Positions 24,032 through 32,926 of a DNA stretch of 39,462 bases are shown one piece after another. Numbering within the stretch: position 1 is the stretch's first letter; the number at the start of each line of letters is the position of its first letter. Source of the stretch: an uncultured Streptococcus sp. (GTDB lineage: Bacteria; Bacillota; Bacilli; Lactobacillales; Streptococcaceae); the NCBI GenBank assembly GCA_902480035.1, contig CABSRC010000003.1:1-39462 (forward strand), written 5' to 3'. A program made the position numbers and the translations under genes. The notes under the pieces are model-generated. The model did not search any database. It was not told the DNA's origin and was given only the letters and a program-made list of their open reading frames with translations.

Positions 24032-24478
24032 ATGAACAAAACTACATTCATGGCTAAACCAGGCCAAGTAGAACGCAAATGGTACGTTGTTGACGCAACT
24101 GATGTACCTCTTGGACGCCTTTCAGCAGTTGTTGCTAGCGTGCTTCGCGGAAAAAATAAACCAACATTCACACCTCACACTGATACAGGTGACTTCGTAA
24201 TCGTTATCAATGCTGAAAAAGTTAAATTGACTGGTAAAAAAGCAACTGATAAGATCTACTACACTCACTCAAACCACCCAGGTGGATTGAAATCAATCTC
24301 TGCTGGTGAACTTCGTTCTAAAAATGCAGTACGTTTGATCGAGAAATCAGTTAAAGGTATGCTTCCACACAATACTCTTGGCCGCGCTCAAGGTATGAAA
24401 TTGAAAGTATTTGTTGGAGCTGAGCACACTCACGCTGCACAACAACCAGAAGTTCTTGATATTTCAGGACTTATCTAA
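24032..24478 (+). CDS. rplM: 50S ribosomal protein L13
   Basis: 148 residues, standard length. L13 is an early 50S assembly protein binding 23S rRNA. Typical sequence: TTFMAKPGQVERKWYVVDATDVPLGRLSAVVASVLRGK, GDFVIVINAEKVKLTGKK, YYTHSNHPGGLK and MLPHNTLGRAQGMKLKVF. TAGGAG precedes the ATG at 24032. It is the first gene of the rplM-rpsI operon, preceded by the L13 leader, through which L13 is expected to control its own operon. Codon bias is strong, as for ribosomal proteins. Confidence 0.99.
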   Translation: MNKTTFMAKPGQVERKWYVVDATDVPLGRLSAVVASVLRGKNKPTFTPHTDTGDFVIVINAEKVKLTGKKATDKIYYTHSNHPGGLKSISAGELRSKNAVRLIEKSVKGMLPHNTLGRAQGMKLKVFVGAEHTHAAQQPEVLDISGLI

Positions 24479-24496
24479 GGAAAGGAACAATAAAGT

Positions 24497-24889
24497 ATGT
24501 CACAAGCACAATATGCAGGTACTGGACGTCGTAAAAACGCTGTTGCACGCGTTCGCCTTGTTCCAGGAACTGGTAAAATCACTGTTAACAAAAAAGATGT
24601 TGAAGAGTACATCCCACACGCTGACCTTCGTTTGGTCATCAACCAACCATTCGCAGTTACTTCAACTGTAGGTTCATACGACGTTTTCGTTAACGTTGTA
24701 GGTGGTGGATATGCTGGTCAATCAGGAGCTATCCGTCACGGTATCGCTCGTGCCCTTCTTCAAGTAGACCCAGACTTCCGCGATTCATTGAAACGCGCAG
24801 GACTTCTTACACGTGACTCACGTAAAGTTGAACGTAAGAAACCAGGTCTTAAGAAAGCTCGTAAAGCTTCACAATTCTCAAAACGTTAA
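24497..24889 (+). CDS. rpsI: 30S ribosomal protein S9 (ICE target gene)
   Basis: 130 residues ending in the universal SKR tail that reaches the P-site tRNA. Typical S9 blocks: QYAGTGRRKNAVARVRL, GTGKITVNKKDVEEYIP, GGGYAGQSGAIRHGIARALL and TRDSRKVERKKPGLKKARKASQFSKR. The reading frame is intact. AAAGGAAC precedes the ATG, 18 nt after rplM. The integrase gene of an ICE begins about 100 nt downstream in opposite orientation, so the 3' end of rpsI is inferred to be the attachment site. Some streptococcal ICEs are known to use rpsI this way. The last bases of the gene would then belong to the att core. Confidence 0.98.
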   Translation: MSQAQYAGTGRRKNAVARVRLVPGTGKITVNKKDVEEYIPHADLRLVINQPFAVTSTVGSYDVFVNVVGGGYAGQSGAIRHGIARALLQVDPDFRDSLKRAGLLTRDSRKVERKKPGLKKARKASQFSKR

Positions 24890-24914
24890 TCAATACGATT
24901 ATATCAACGTTTAC

Positions 24915-24951
24915 AGACATTCAAGAATTTTCTCTTGGATGTCTTTTTTTG
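24915..24951 (+). terminator. Terminator downstream of rpsI
   Basis: AGACATTCAAG (24915-24925) / CTTGGATGTCT (24934-24944), one wobble, then seven T. It lies between rpsI and the ICE arm-type repeats. Confidence 0.9.
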
Positions 24952-24966
24952 TTCAAAAAACTAAAG

Positions 24967-24997
24967 TTCACCCCAAAATTCACCCCAAGTTCACCCT
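24967..24997. promoter_or_regulatory. Candidate integrase arm-type repeats
   Basis: TTCACCCC at 24967-24974 and 24979-24986, and TTCACCCT at 24990-24997, spaced 12 and 11 bp (about one helical turn). They lie at the ICE end beside the integrase stop codon, where the N-terminal arm-binding domain of Tn916-like integrases binds direct repeats. Confidence 0.6.
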
Positions 24998-26216
24998 ATT
25001 GCTTTTTGAGACTTCTAAAGGCTATTTCTCCTGCTGTTTGATTTACTTTTTCAGTAGTATTGACATAAGTCTTCGTTATTTGGATGTCACTATGAGTAAG
25101 TGCTTCTGAAATAGCATTTAATGATGTTCCAGCCTGTCTTGCCAGAGTTGCTCCAGTGTGTCTTAATTTGTGAGGAGATGCTGGAGGAAGTTCAGGATGT
25201 CTTCTTCGAATAGAATTCATTCGATGATTAAGATAATCAATATGAAGTGGAACGTTAATACCGTTTGTTCTATTATTGTATGTGAAAACGAATTGCTTTT
25301 CATTCTGTCTGATTCCAAACAGCTTTAGTTGCTTTTTTTGTTCTATTTTCCAATCGATCAGGATATTCATTAGTTCTTTAGGTGCTTTAAATAGAGTTTT
25401 TTTATTTCCTTTGGTTGATTTAACATTTCCGAATTTGTCTAATGCTTGTTCAATGAGAATTTCATTTTTTTCAAAATTGATATGTTTCCATTGGAGAGCG
25501 TAGGTTTCTGATTTTCTATCTGATAAAAAGAATGTCGTATAGAACAAAGCATAATCTTTTAATTCCATTCGATCATTTTTTAGATCGTCATCAAATGCTT
25601 GTAGCCATTGTTTAAGTTCTTCCTCATTTAATGCTAGGTCTTCAAACTTTTTACTTTCTTTGAGGGCTAATTTTTTATTAGCTTTAATTCTACTGATTGT
25701 CTTTTTTACCTTATTGACTTGAATATATTCAAGCTCTTCTGCCCAGTCCAAGACAGAATTGACGTACCCTCTAATGGATTTAAAGTTGGCATAAGAATTC
25801 GATAGTGGAGTAAGAAGTGACAAAACTAGTTGTTTATTTTCATTGAGATGATCAATAGAATAATTACCTAGGACTGGAAGAATTTGCAAACGAAAGAGAT
25901 TTTCTGTTTGAAAGACAGTTACTGCTGTAGGTGGTTTAATAGTAGCAGTGGCTTGCCCTGCTTTATAGGGTTCTAGCCAAATATCTTTGTAAAAATCTTT
26001 GAATAGGATGTCTCCTTTCCTTTGAGATAAAGAAGAAGACCTTCCTAAACGTGCATTTTCAATATCAACAGCTAACTTAATCTCTGCTTCCTTTGCTTCT
26101 CTGCGAGTTTTGAATCTTTTTTCAAATCGTTTACCGATCCCTAACTTTCCTTGGACGTCATCTGGTATGTATACCCTTAGCCTATAGGATCCATTTTTTG
26201 TTTTTAAAATGCCCAT
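24996..26216 (-). CDS. int: Tyrosine integrase of the ICE
   Basis: 406-residue tyrosine recombinase catalysing integration and excision at rpsI. The N-terminal arm-binding segment (GILKTKNGSYRLRVYIPDD, FEKRFKTRREAKEAEI) is followed by a core-binding SAM-like domain (about 65-170) and the catalytic domain: first Arg in SDRKSETYALQW, Lys in KSTKGNKKT, HKLRHTGATLA (H-x-x-R), second His in LTHSDIQ, and nucleophile Tyr in TYVNTTEK. All catalytic positions look present, so it should be active. AGGAGG precedes the ATG at 26216. It lies 10 nt downstream of xis, at the end of the conjugation transcript. Confidence 0.96.
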   Translation of the reverse strand: MGILKTKNGSYRLRVYIPDDVQGKLGIGKRFEKRFKTRREAKEAEIKLAVDIENARLGRSSSLSQRKGDILFKDFYKDIWLEPYKAGQATATIKPPTAVTVFQTENLFRLQILPVLGNYSIDHLNENKQLVLSLLTPLSNSYANFKSIRGYVNSVLDWAEELEYIQVNKVKKTISRIKANKKLALKESKKFEDLALNEEELKQWLQAFDDDLKNDRMELKDYALFYTTFFLSDRKSETYALQWKHINFEKNEILIEQALDKFGNVKSTKGNKKTLFKAPKELMNILIDWKIEQKKQLKLFGIRQNEKQFVFTYNNRTNGINVPLHIDYLNHRMNSIRRRHPELPPASPHKLRHTGATLARQAGTSLNAISEALTHSDIQITKTYVNTTEKVNQTAGEIAFRSLKKQ

Positions 26217-26226
26217 TTTTTCCTCC

Positions 26227-26499
26227 TTATGCGCTTATCTCTAGTCGAGTCATCCACTGATTGATACTTTCTTTGCTGAAACGAATGGACTTTCCGACTC
26301 GAATATACGGTAGTCCCATTGCAATCCAGATATCAAGAGTATTATGTGAAATTCCTAGATAATGACAGGTTTGTTTTTTGTTCAGAAATGGAGTGTCTAA
26401 TCCCATATCTTCTTTGAAATGATGAATCTCATCTTTGATAAGAGTTGCGATCATTTTTTGAATTTCTTGTGTCTGTTCTTCTGGTAATTGTACTAACAT
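26227..26499 (-). CDS. xis: Excisionase-like DNA-binding protein
   Basis: 90 residues. The C-terminal two thirds is a MerR/excisionase-type winged HTH: FLNKKQTCHYLGISHNTLDIWIAMGLPYIRVGKSIRFSKESINQWM. The N-terminal part is helical and acidic. It should bend DNA at the ICE ends and direct the integrase towards excision. AAAGGA precedes the ATG. It lies between the lysozyme and integrase genes in one - strand transcript (gaps of 12 and 10 nt). Position and fold support Xis; activity is not demonstrated. Confidence 0.88.
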   Translation of the reverse strand: MLVQLPEEQTQEIQKMIATLIKDEIHHFKEDMGLDTPFLNKKQTCHYLGISHNTLDIWIAMGLPYIRVGKSIRFSKESINQWMTRLEISA

Positions 26500-26511
26500 A
26501 TTTTTTCCTTT

Positions 26512-27624
26512 CTAATGTCCAATAACATAGGTAAATTGTTTGGCAGTTTCTGCATCAAACGTGCGGTAACTAATGATCCCCAATCCTTTTACATTACACT
26601 CTGAGACGAGAATTGAACCATCTGATTTAACCTGTTCCACAAATGAAATGTGCCCGTATATTGGATCAGCTCCAGCTTGTCCAGGGGCAAATGATAGAGC
26701 AGAGTGTTCTGTTGGTGTATGGGTTATTGTGAAACCAGGCTTATTCATCCATTGTCCACCATTTCCCATAAATGGATCAAAGTTGACTCCAACTTGTTTT
26801 CCACGGTTGAAGACATACCAGGTACATTGTCCCCATGGATAAGTGCTTGTAATATAGCCAGTAGTGTCAATAGCTGTTGTCAGACTGTAACCTACGGGTA
26901 TATCATTTGAAGTTACTCCTCCACCATCTCTAGTTTTTCCTGTAGTTTGTTCAGGAGCTTTTGGTGTTCCTCCATGTTCATCAATGAAGGCATCCAGTTT
27001 TTGCATGGTTTCTGCACGTCTTTTTCCAGATCCGGTGGTATCTGTGAAATAGACCCCACCATCAGTTGCTGGATTGAGTGTTCCATTCGCAAACTTTTTA
27101 GCTTTGTCATCTTGAATTTTGAAGGTTTGGTTTTTATTTCCAATGATGGTTTGCTGGGTTAATCCAACAACAGCAACTTCATCATTAAAGTTATTGGCAT
27201 ATTCTGGATTGGAGTCATAGGCTCCAAAACCAAACATATTGGCTCCAGGATTAGTGGCTACCCCAGCAGTTCCAAGGGAACTTTCATTCAGTGCGATTGC
27301 AACGATTCCACGGACATCAAGATTAGATTTAGCTTCCCATTCGAGGAGCTTTTTCCCATTAATTCGGGTCTTATCATAGGAGATTCCTAACGTATCTAAA
27401 AAGCCGTCTAATTGCTCTGCTGTGATACCGAAGCGATGAACCAGTAGGTTGTGAGTATAGGGATCTCCATCTGACCAGTGATCCGCATAAGTCACTCCAT
27501 TTTGGGATTGGGGTGAGCCATTCGTTCCACCACCTCCGACAGCCCCCATAAGGATAATAATAATGAGGACTGGTAGAAAGAGAGGAATGAGACCAGCTAA
27601 TAGAAACCATTTTAGTTTTTTCAT
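26512..27624 (-). CDS. Conjugation wall hydrolase: lysozyme-like + CHAP domains
   Basis: 370 residues. A single N-terminal membrane anchor (WFLLAGLIPLFLPVLIIIILMG) puts the rest outside. The first domain (about 80-225) is glucosaminidase/lysozyme-like, with the likely catalytic Glu in IAIALNESSLG and GANMFGFGAYDSNP. After a Gly/Thr linker, the C-terminal CHAP domain has nucleophile Cys in YPWGQCTWYVFNRG and His in IYGHISFVEQV. It opens peptidoglycan for the mating channel, the VirB1-like role in Gram-positive type IV secretion. AAGGAG precedes the ATG. In Tn916 the equivalent is Orf14, where the peptidase half is NlpC/P60; here it is CHAP. Confidence 0.92.
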   Translation of the reverse strand: MKKLKWFLLAGLIPLFLPVLIIIILMGAVGGGGTNGSPQSQNGVTYADHWSDGDPYTHNLLVHRFGITAEQLDGFLDTLGISYDKTRINGKKLLEWEAKSNLDVRGIVAIALNESSLGTAGVATNPGANMFGFGAYDSNPEYANNFNDEVAVVGLTQQTIIGNKNQTFKIQDDKAKKFANGTLNPATDGGVYFTDTTGSGKRRAETMQKLDAFIDEHGGTPKAPEQTTGKTRDGGGVTSNDIPVGYSLTTAIDTTGYITSTYPWGQCTWYVFNRGKQVGVNFDPFMGNGGQWMNKPGFTITHTPTEHSALSFAPGQAGADPIYGHISFVEQVKSDGSILVSECNVKGLGIISYRTFDAETAKQFTYVIGH

Positions 27625-27640
27625 CGAATCTCCTTTCTAG

Positions 27641-27865
27641 TTAATGTCTTATATAAGCAGTGAACAAAACAGTCCCAAAACGCCATTTTGCATCTAAAAC
27701 GACTGAATGGGACTTAGTTTGTAGGATGATTTGGTCTCTTTCTTGTTCTGAGACTGGAAATAAAAGAAGGAAATCGACTGAGCGTTTTCCTTCTTGGTAG
27801 GCCTGATAAAGAGTTTCTTCAAGAACTCTTGAAAAAGAAGTTCTTGAGCGTATTTTGGTATTCAT
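27641..27865 (-). CDS. Small ICE protein, unknown
   Basis: 74 residues, cytosolic (starts MNTKIRSRTSFSRVLEETL, contains SVDFLLLFPVSEQERDQIIL, ends FTAYIRH). No family recognised. AGAGGAGA precedes the ATG, overlapping the end of the VirB6-like gene, and the gap is 1 nt, so translation is coupled. The lysozyme gene follows after 16 nt. Its constant place between VirB6-like and lysozyme genes suggests a minor transfer component, but nothing in the sequence shows its job. Confidence 0.75.
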   Translation of the reverse strand: MNTKIRSRTSFSRVLEETLYQAYQEGKRSVDFLLLFPVSEQERDQIILQTKSHSVVLDAKWRFGTVLFTAYIRH

Positions 27866-27866
27866 A

Positions 27867-29750
27867 TCATTCTCCTCTGAGTTGTTTTAAGCGTTCTGTT
27901 AATCGGTCTCTTCGTTCAATATTTGTCCGTAATTTATCATCTCGTGTCATGGTTTTCCTATAAGCACGAGTGAAGGCATTGGATCCTTGGGCTTTGTACA
28001 TGGCTTGAGGATCTTTATATTCCTCTAATTTGCGCTCAATATTATTAATGCGGAGTTGTTTAAATGGAGAAATCCATTCTTCTTTAAGAGTTTGGAATTC
28101 CTCGCTTGAACTTGATGTTGACTCCGCTGTGATTGGGGATTCCATTGAAGGAGTTGGTCTTTTTTCTTCAACTGGTTTAACCTTCTTAGGAATTGCCTTT
28201 GTTTTCGGAATGTTTGGTTCAGGAGTATCTGGATTTGTTGGCGTCTCAAGCGTTTCCGTTGGGAGTACTTCATCGGGTTGGTGCTCTGATTCCTTATTAG
28301 TAAAGAAAGATCCGACATTTTGGAAGTGGCTCTTGGCATTCATCACCATTCCAGCTCCGAAACCAGCGCCTGCTAAGGCAAAGTTCCCAAGGTGTTGAGC
28401 AGATGAAAGGCTTCTCGATGGTACTTGTGAAGCCACCTCCCTGGTCTTTGAGACCCCTTTTTCAACTTTGTTTCCAATATCACTTGCCACCATTCGTGCT
28501 TTAGAGCCAAGAATGAATTGAATCAGTTCAGCTTTGTATTTCCATAGAAGAAAATATACAAGTCCTTTTGATACAACTGAAATGAGTAGTTTAAAGACAA
28601 GGCCAAAGATAATCAAAGATGGAAGTGTTTTAAGGATGCCATCAAAACCTGTAATGACAATGTTTTCGATCATTTTTTCAATATAGAAGACTAACAGAGT
28701 TAATAGACTCGTGATAGCTGGAAAAAGAAGCCCACCAAACATGACTTTCAAGACTCCAAAAATCAGATCCTGCATTCTTGGTACAAAGGACATCAATAGC
28801 ACAATTGGAAAAAGCAGGATCATCATCAGGACGAGTGTCTGAGCAATAACGTTTAACATTTGAATCAAAATAACTGGTATTGCTAATACAAAGGCTTCAC
28901 AGATTTTGAAGATGACATAAAACATACGAGTAAAGATGAAATCTGGCATAGCTGAAACCCAACGGTTCTTTTCACCATCATCATTGGCTCCATTTCCTAG
29001 TTCATCTAGATATTTATTGCGATCTTTAGACTTAACTGCTTTAAAGTTTCCATTCTTATCGCCTGTTCCTAGTACCTTACTATCGTCAAAAGTTTCTTGT
29101 TTCCCATCTTGGCTGTTCTTATATTTCCCATTTTCTTGACCTGTATTGACAAAGACATAAGCTTTATAAGAGGTTTCTGCAATATAGCTATCTGCCATGG
29201 AATCGCCAATTTTAATGGATTTATTATTGCCATACTCCACCTTGATATTCGTGATATTTTTGGTGACATCTTGAGAGACATGGTTGATAGTATCAAGTAG
29301 ATACAGACCCCCTGATGTTCCAGCAATTGTTCCAAAGTAACCAAATCCAAGGATGAGAACTAGAAAGACATGAAGGAGAGTCCTTGAAAAAGCTCCTTTC
29401 GAAAAGAAAAACTGGTAAAAGAGATAGAAAGCTAGGATTAGAAGCAACATTGAAACGAGTGATTGTTTTGCGACTCCACCAGAACTTGAACCGATGAATC
29501 CTTTCCAGATATTCATCGCTCCATTAAAGACATAGTTCTTATAGCTAGAGTAGAGATCAATTTTTTCAAGAATTCGAATCAGCAAAGAAAAGAAGCCCAC
29601 CACTGCGTTTAGAATGAAAAAGAAGAAGTTGACGAAAAGCTCATTAATCAGAACCCAAGCCCCGTTAAAGGAAGCGAACCCAGTAGGTTCCATATAGGAC
29701 TTGAGAGAGAAGATATCGACTCCTCTTAGTTTGTCAAAAGCTTCTTGCAT
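27867..29750 (-). CDS. VirB6/TrbL-like polytopic conjugation protein (Tn916 Orf15-like)
   Basis: 627 residues with several transmembrane segments: FVNFFFFILNAVVGFFSLL, LVSMLLLILAFYLFYQFFF, VFLVLILGFGYFGTIAG, and after an extracellular loop (about 165-275) AFVLAIPVILIQML, LVLMMILLFPIVLLMSF, LLTLLVFYI and LIIFGLVFKLLI. The last 170 residues are a soluble Pro/Glu/Ser-rich linker and a basic helical end (RKLEEYKDPQAMY, RRDRLTERLKQLRGE). This matches the large channel-scaffold protein of Tn916-family type IV secretion. GGAGGTG precedes the ATG. It lies 11 nt after virB4. Confidence 0.88.
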   Translation of the reverse strand: MQEAFDKLRGVDIFSLKSYMEPTGFASFNGAWVLINELFVNFFFFILNAVVGFFSLLIRILEKIDLYSSYKNYVFNGAMNIWKGFIGSSSGGVAKQSLVSMLLLILAFYLFYQFFFSKGAFSRTLLHVFLVLILGFGYFGTIAGTSGGLYLLDTINHVSQDVTKNITNIKVEYGNNKSIKIGDSMADSYIAETSYKAYVFVNTGQENGKYKNSQDGKQETFDDSKVLGTGDKNGNFKAVKSKDRNKYLDELGNGANDDGEKNRWVSAMPDFIFTRMFYVIFKICEAFVLAIPVILIQMLNVIAQTLVLMMILLFPIVLLMSFVPRMQDLIFGVLKVMFGGLLFPAITSLLTLLVFYIEKMIENIVITGFDGILKTLPSLIIFGLVFKLLISVVSKGLVYFLLWKYKAELIQFILGSKARMVASDIGNKVEKGVSKTREVASQVPSRSLSSAQHLGNFALAGAGFGAGMVMNAKSHFQNVGSFFTNKESEHQPDEVLPTETLETPTNPDTPEPNIPKTKAIPKKVKPVEEKRPTPSMESPITAESTSSSSEEFQTLKEEWISPFKQLRINNIERKLEEYKDPQAMYKAQGSNAFTRAYRKTMTRDDKLRTNIERRDRLTERLKQLRGE

Positions 29751-29761
29751 GGGTTCACCTC

Positions 29762-32266
29762 CTAACTAGCGTATTTATTTTCAAGGCTTGATGATACAGT
29801 AGCTTTCATTGGTTTTAGAAGCATATCAATATCTTCAAAGATGTTGTGTACGGAAATCATATTGAGATTGCCATAGACGTCATAGTACAGGCATTGGCCA
29901 GAGATCATATTGTCAATCCATTCGAGATTGCTTTCAGTGACTTCTAGATTGACATGTTTTAGAATATCTTCTCGTTCTGACTTTTCATAAAAAGCAAAGA
30001 TGGTACCAAAACCTGTTGTATCATCGTCATTTTCTGCATCATGTACAGATTGAGTAATCAATGCCAAGGTATTGTTTTTGGAGCGTCCAATCCGACGCAT
30101 ATTTTTGATAACGGCTTTTCCTTCTGCAGACTTCATAAGAATCCATGCTTCATCAAAGAACTCAATGGTATCTTCATTTTCATTTCGTTCTCCAAAGTGG
30201 GTACAGAAGGCACCAAGCGCAAACATGAGGGCAATAGAATTGCGTTCATGATCTGAAATTTTTGTGGAATCGTCTTTTGGTAGTTTGAGGTTATTGACCT
30301 CTAAGATAGTCACCCGTGATTCATAGTTAAGTCCTTGAGTGGTTCCATCTGAAAAGGCTAGTTCCAAGATAGAGTTTGTGACAATTGAAGTCAGATAACG
30401 ACCAACCGAAGCAATTTCAGAGGAAGTAGAGTCTCTCAGAACTTTTAGGACGTGTTTAAATCCGACTTTCTCACCAGCGACTCGTTTTTCTACAATCGCA
30501 TTAATAGCTTCTGTGATCGCTGTTTTTTGATCCATCGTGACATCATCTACAGCTTGTAGTAGAAACTCGAGCATATTTTTGGCAACCTCTACAGCTTGTT
30601 CTTTATCTAGAACAACAATCGGATCTAAGACTCCGTGGTTTGATGGAAGCGAGCTATCTAGTGTTACAAAGTTAAAGTTCTCAATCTGTTTCTTGCGTTC
30701 AGGATAGAGACGTGCAAATTCAGGTGAGTTGATCACTTCTTGGTAGTGATTTCTAAGTTCACGTTTAGGGTCGATATAAAGGGTTTTAACATTTTGTAAA
30801 GCCACACTTAAAAAGATGATCTGAGCGAGGAAAGATTTCCCTTGTCCTGTTGCACCCGTAATGATGATATGCGGGTTCTTGGTAATCTTTCCAGCGATAT
30901 CTTCCTTATTTCCGACTGTCGCATTGTAAAGTACAATGTTCTTTGAGGAATCAATAGCTTTAGCGATATTGTCCCAACGGCCTGTCCAGTTATCTACTCG
31001 ACCAATATACCAACCGATACGATTTCCAGAAGAAGTATTGGTAAAGGGCATGAGTTCTGAAAAACCACGAGCTGTGACCATATGTGTCCAGGTGCGAGTT
31101 TTCTTTTGAAGATTTTCTCCATAGAGCAACGCTTGAAAGAGATAAGGTCCGTCTTGAGAGGCTTCACTAATTTCAACTCCCATATCATCAAAGTAGTTCA
31201 AAACCACTTGTCGTCTTTGACGGAGTTGGTTCACACTAGAAGCAGAGATGATAAGATAGGCACCATATTCGATGATATCTTCCTTGTTTCCGACTTTCTT
31301 CATTAAGTCCTTGAGGGAGATGGAACCCATGATAATCTCGTCTTGTTGGACAGTATCGGTATTTTCTGCCTCTTCCATGATGTTTCTGTAACGCGTATTC
31401 GAGCGTCCCATTCGACCCTTGATTTTACCTGTATCAATGAATTCCGCTTTGATTCGTAGTTCTACGGGAAAGTTCAAACGTTGGATAAATTCGCCTAGGT
31501 GAAAGCCATTGAATTGAACAGGAAATTTACCTACAGGAAGAATCGTCACAAAAGAGGATCCATAAGGGCTTTCTAGCTTGAGGAAGCCACCTTTTAAGAC
31601 TTTGATCAAGGTATCAGTGATATTGAATTGAGCACGATTGGCCAGTACCTCTTTCTTATAGTGAGGGATATAGCGGAGGTATTGCATTCGCTGGTAATAA
31701 AAGAGTTCTTCATTGGATAAACGTTTTGCCCGAAGGACAGAGAAGGCTTGGAAAATGGTGAATTCATCACTTTTGTAGTCGTCATACCAGGTGGGGCTTA
31801 ATTCATATTCATAGCCCAGACCCTTGGCGATTTTTTCAGTGAACTCATTAAAGCTCTCATAGGCCAAGTCTTTGACGGTAGCTCCATGATTTTGTTTGCG
31901 TAAGGTCACGCCCACAACCCAGTCAAACTGATAAGGGATTTCCATTTCATCTGTTAGACGATCCACCGTGTAAATAAGAAGTTCTTCTCCTAATTCACGA
32001 CTGTCATCTGCTAGAGCATCTGAAAAGTCCCGCATTTTCTCTTCTAAGAGATAGTCTTTAGGGATCAGAGATATTTCAAAGAATTTGTTTTTCTGGAGCT
32101 TCTTCATCATTTGAGCAACCGTAATTTTGTGTTTGCCCTTTTTTTCATCATCCGTAATCGTGATGGGAGTGTTTGGAATACGGTAATACGCAACGACTGT
32201 TTGATCTTTTTTGAGAGCTAGATTTTCATGTGTTTCCCTAATAGGATAAGTTAAAGTAATACTCAT
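29762..32266 (-). CDS. VirB4-type conjugation ATPase (Tn916 Orf16-like)
   Basis: 834 residues from 32266 (MSITLTYPIRETHENL), where AAAGGAGG lies 4-5 nt upstream; a 13-codon longer form overlapping tcpE lacks a site. Walker A GATGQGKS at about 471-478, Walker B IEFFDEAWILM, and the downstream ALITQSVHDAEND motif. The N-terminal half (about 1-440) is the VirB4 assembly domain. It powers the type IV secretion channel at the inner membrane face. It sits between tcpE and the VirB6-like gene, the order conserved in Tn916-superfamily elements. Confidence 0.95.
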   Translation of the reverse strand: MSITLTYPIRETHENLALKKDQTVVAYYRIPNTPITITDDEKKGKHKITVAQMMKKLQKNKFFEISLIPKDYLLEEKMRDFSDALADDSRELGEELLIYTVDRLTDEMEIPYQFDWVVGVTLRKQNHGATVKDLAYESFNEFTEKIAKGLGYEYELSPTWYDDYKSDEFTIFQAFSVLRAKRLSNEELFYYQRMQYLRYIPHYKKEVLANRAQFNITDTLIKVLKGGFLKLESPYGSSFVTILPVGKFPVQFNGFHLGEFIQRLNFPVELRIKAEFIDTGKIKGRMGRSNTRYRNIMEEAENTDTVQQDEIIMGSISLKDLMKKVGNKEDIIEYGAYLIISASSVNQLRQRRQVVLNYFDDMGVEISEASQDGPYLFQALLYGENLQKKTRTWTHMVTARGFSELMPFTNTSSGNRIGWYIGRVDNWTGRWDNIAKAIDSSKNIVLYNATVGNKEDIAGKITKNPHIIITGATGQGKSFLAQIIFLSVALQNVKTLYIDPKRELRNHYQEVINSPEFARLYPERKKQIENFNFVTLDSSLPSNHGVLDPIVVLDKEQAVEVAKNMLEFLLQAVDDVTMDQKTAITEAINAIVEKRVAGEKVGFKHVLKVLRDSTSSEIASVGRYLTSIVTNSILELAFSDGTTQGLNYESRVTILEVNNLKLPKDDSTKISDHERNSIALMFALGAFCTHFGERNENEDTIEFFDEAWILMKSAEGKAVIKNMRRIGRSKNNTLALITQSVHDAENDDDTTGFGTIFAFYEKSEREDILKHVNLEVTESNLEWIDNMISGQCLYYDVYGNLNMISVHNIFEDIDMLLKPMKATVSSSLENKYAS

Positions 32267-32279
32267 AGGTCCTCCTTTT

Positions 32280-32690
32280 CTATAGATTTGTTTTTTCAAA
32301 GACAATTTCTTCTACAGGCTCTATTCGATCTTCATGGTAGATAGCTTTTTTGTTTAGCTTAAAATCCCAGAAGTAAATCAGGTAATCTCCAATAAAGACG
32401 TGCATCTTTTTACCGTGAGGCTCGTATTCAGTATAGAATTTAGCCAATTTGTAAGGGAGATACCAATAGAGCAAGAGAGAAATTGAGTGAGTGATTTTTG
32501 CGAGTGGCACAAAGATAAATCCTCCAAAGAGTAACATGGCCACAAAAACGATGATAAAGACAATGAAAAAGGACAACTGCATCGGTGTCGCAAAGTACCA
32601 TAGTCGAGTGCCCTTTTTTGTCTTGATTTCTTGGATCCAATAAGGAGCATTTAGGCCCTTACTGTAATCATAAAGTCTTTCTTCATTCAT
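32280..32690 (-). CDS. tcpE: TcpE-like conjugal transfer membrane protein (Tn916 Orf17-like)
   Basis: 136 residues. The N-terminus NEERLYDYSKGLNAPYWIQEIK is followed by two closely spaced membrane segments (LSFFIVFIIVFVAMLLFGGFIF and ISLLLYWYLPYKLAKF), then a soluble end with DYLIYFWDFKLNKKAIYH. This is the TcpE family pattern. The start at 32690 overlaps the stop region of the preceding small gene with only a weak CAGGA site, so expression may depend on translational coupling. In Tn916/pCW3 systems TcpE is an essential channel component. Confidence 0.85.
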   Translation of the reverse strand: MNEERLYDYSKGLNAPYWIQEIKTKKGTRLWYFATPMQLSFFIVFIIVFVAMLLFGGFIFVPLAKITHSISLLLYWYLPYKLAKFYTEYEPHGKKMHVFIGDYLIYFWDFKLNKKAIYHEDRIEPVEEIVFEKTNL

Positions 32691-32692
32691 AC

Positions 32693-32917
32693 TTAAAGTC
32701 CTGATTCAATACCGAAGAGTCGCAGGAACCAGCCGACTGCTTTTAGGATATCTTGTCCTTTCGCAATAGAAACAATAACGGCATAGAAACCAACGACAGA
32801 GAAGAGTTGAAGCCAGGAGCTGTTCCGCCAAGCCTTGATCGCTAAGAGCACGGCAATGGCTGTCAGGATCCAAATTCCGTCGCCCTGGAGGAAGGTTCGT
32901 AGATTGTTTGTATTCAT
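32693..32917 (-). CDS. TcpD-like small membrane protein
   Basis: 74 residues with two hydrophobic segments (GIWILTAIAVLLAIKAW and LQLFSVVGFYAVIVSIAKG) and an amphipathic end (ILKAVGWFLRLFGIES). Size, topology and place between tcpC and tcpE match the TcpD-like protein of Tn916-superfamily elements. GGAGA precedes the ATG, 9 nt after tcpC. Assignment rests on context and topology more than on motifs. Confidence 0.75.
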   Translation of the reverse strand: MNTNNLRTFLQGDGIWILTAIAVLLAIKAWRNSSWLQLFSVVGFYAVIVSIAKGQDILKAVGWFLRLFGIESGL

Positions 32918-32926
32918 AGAGTTCTC

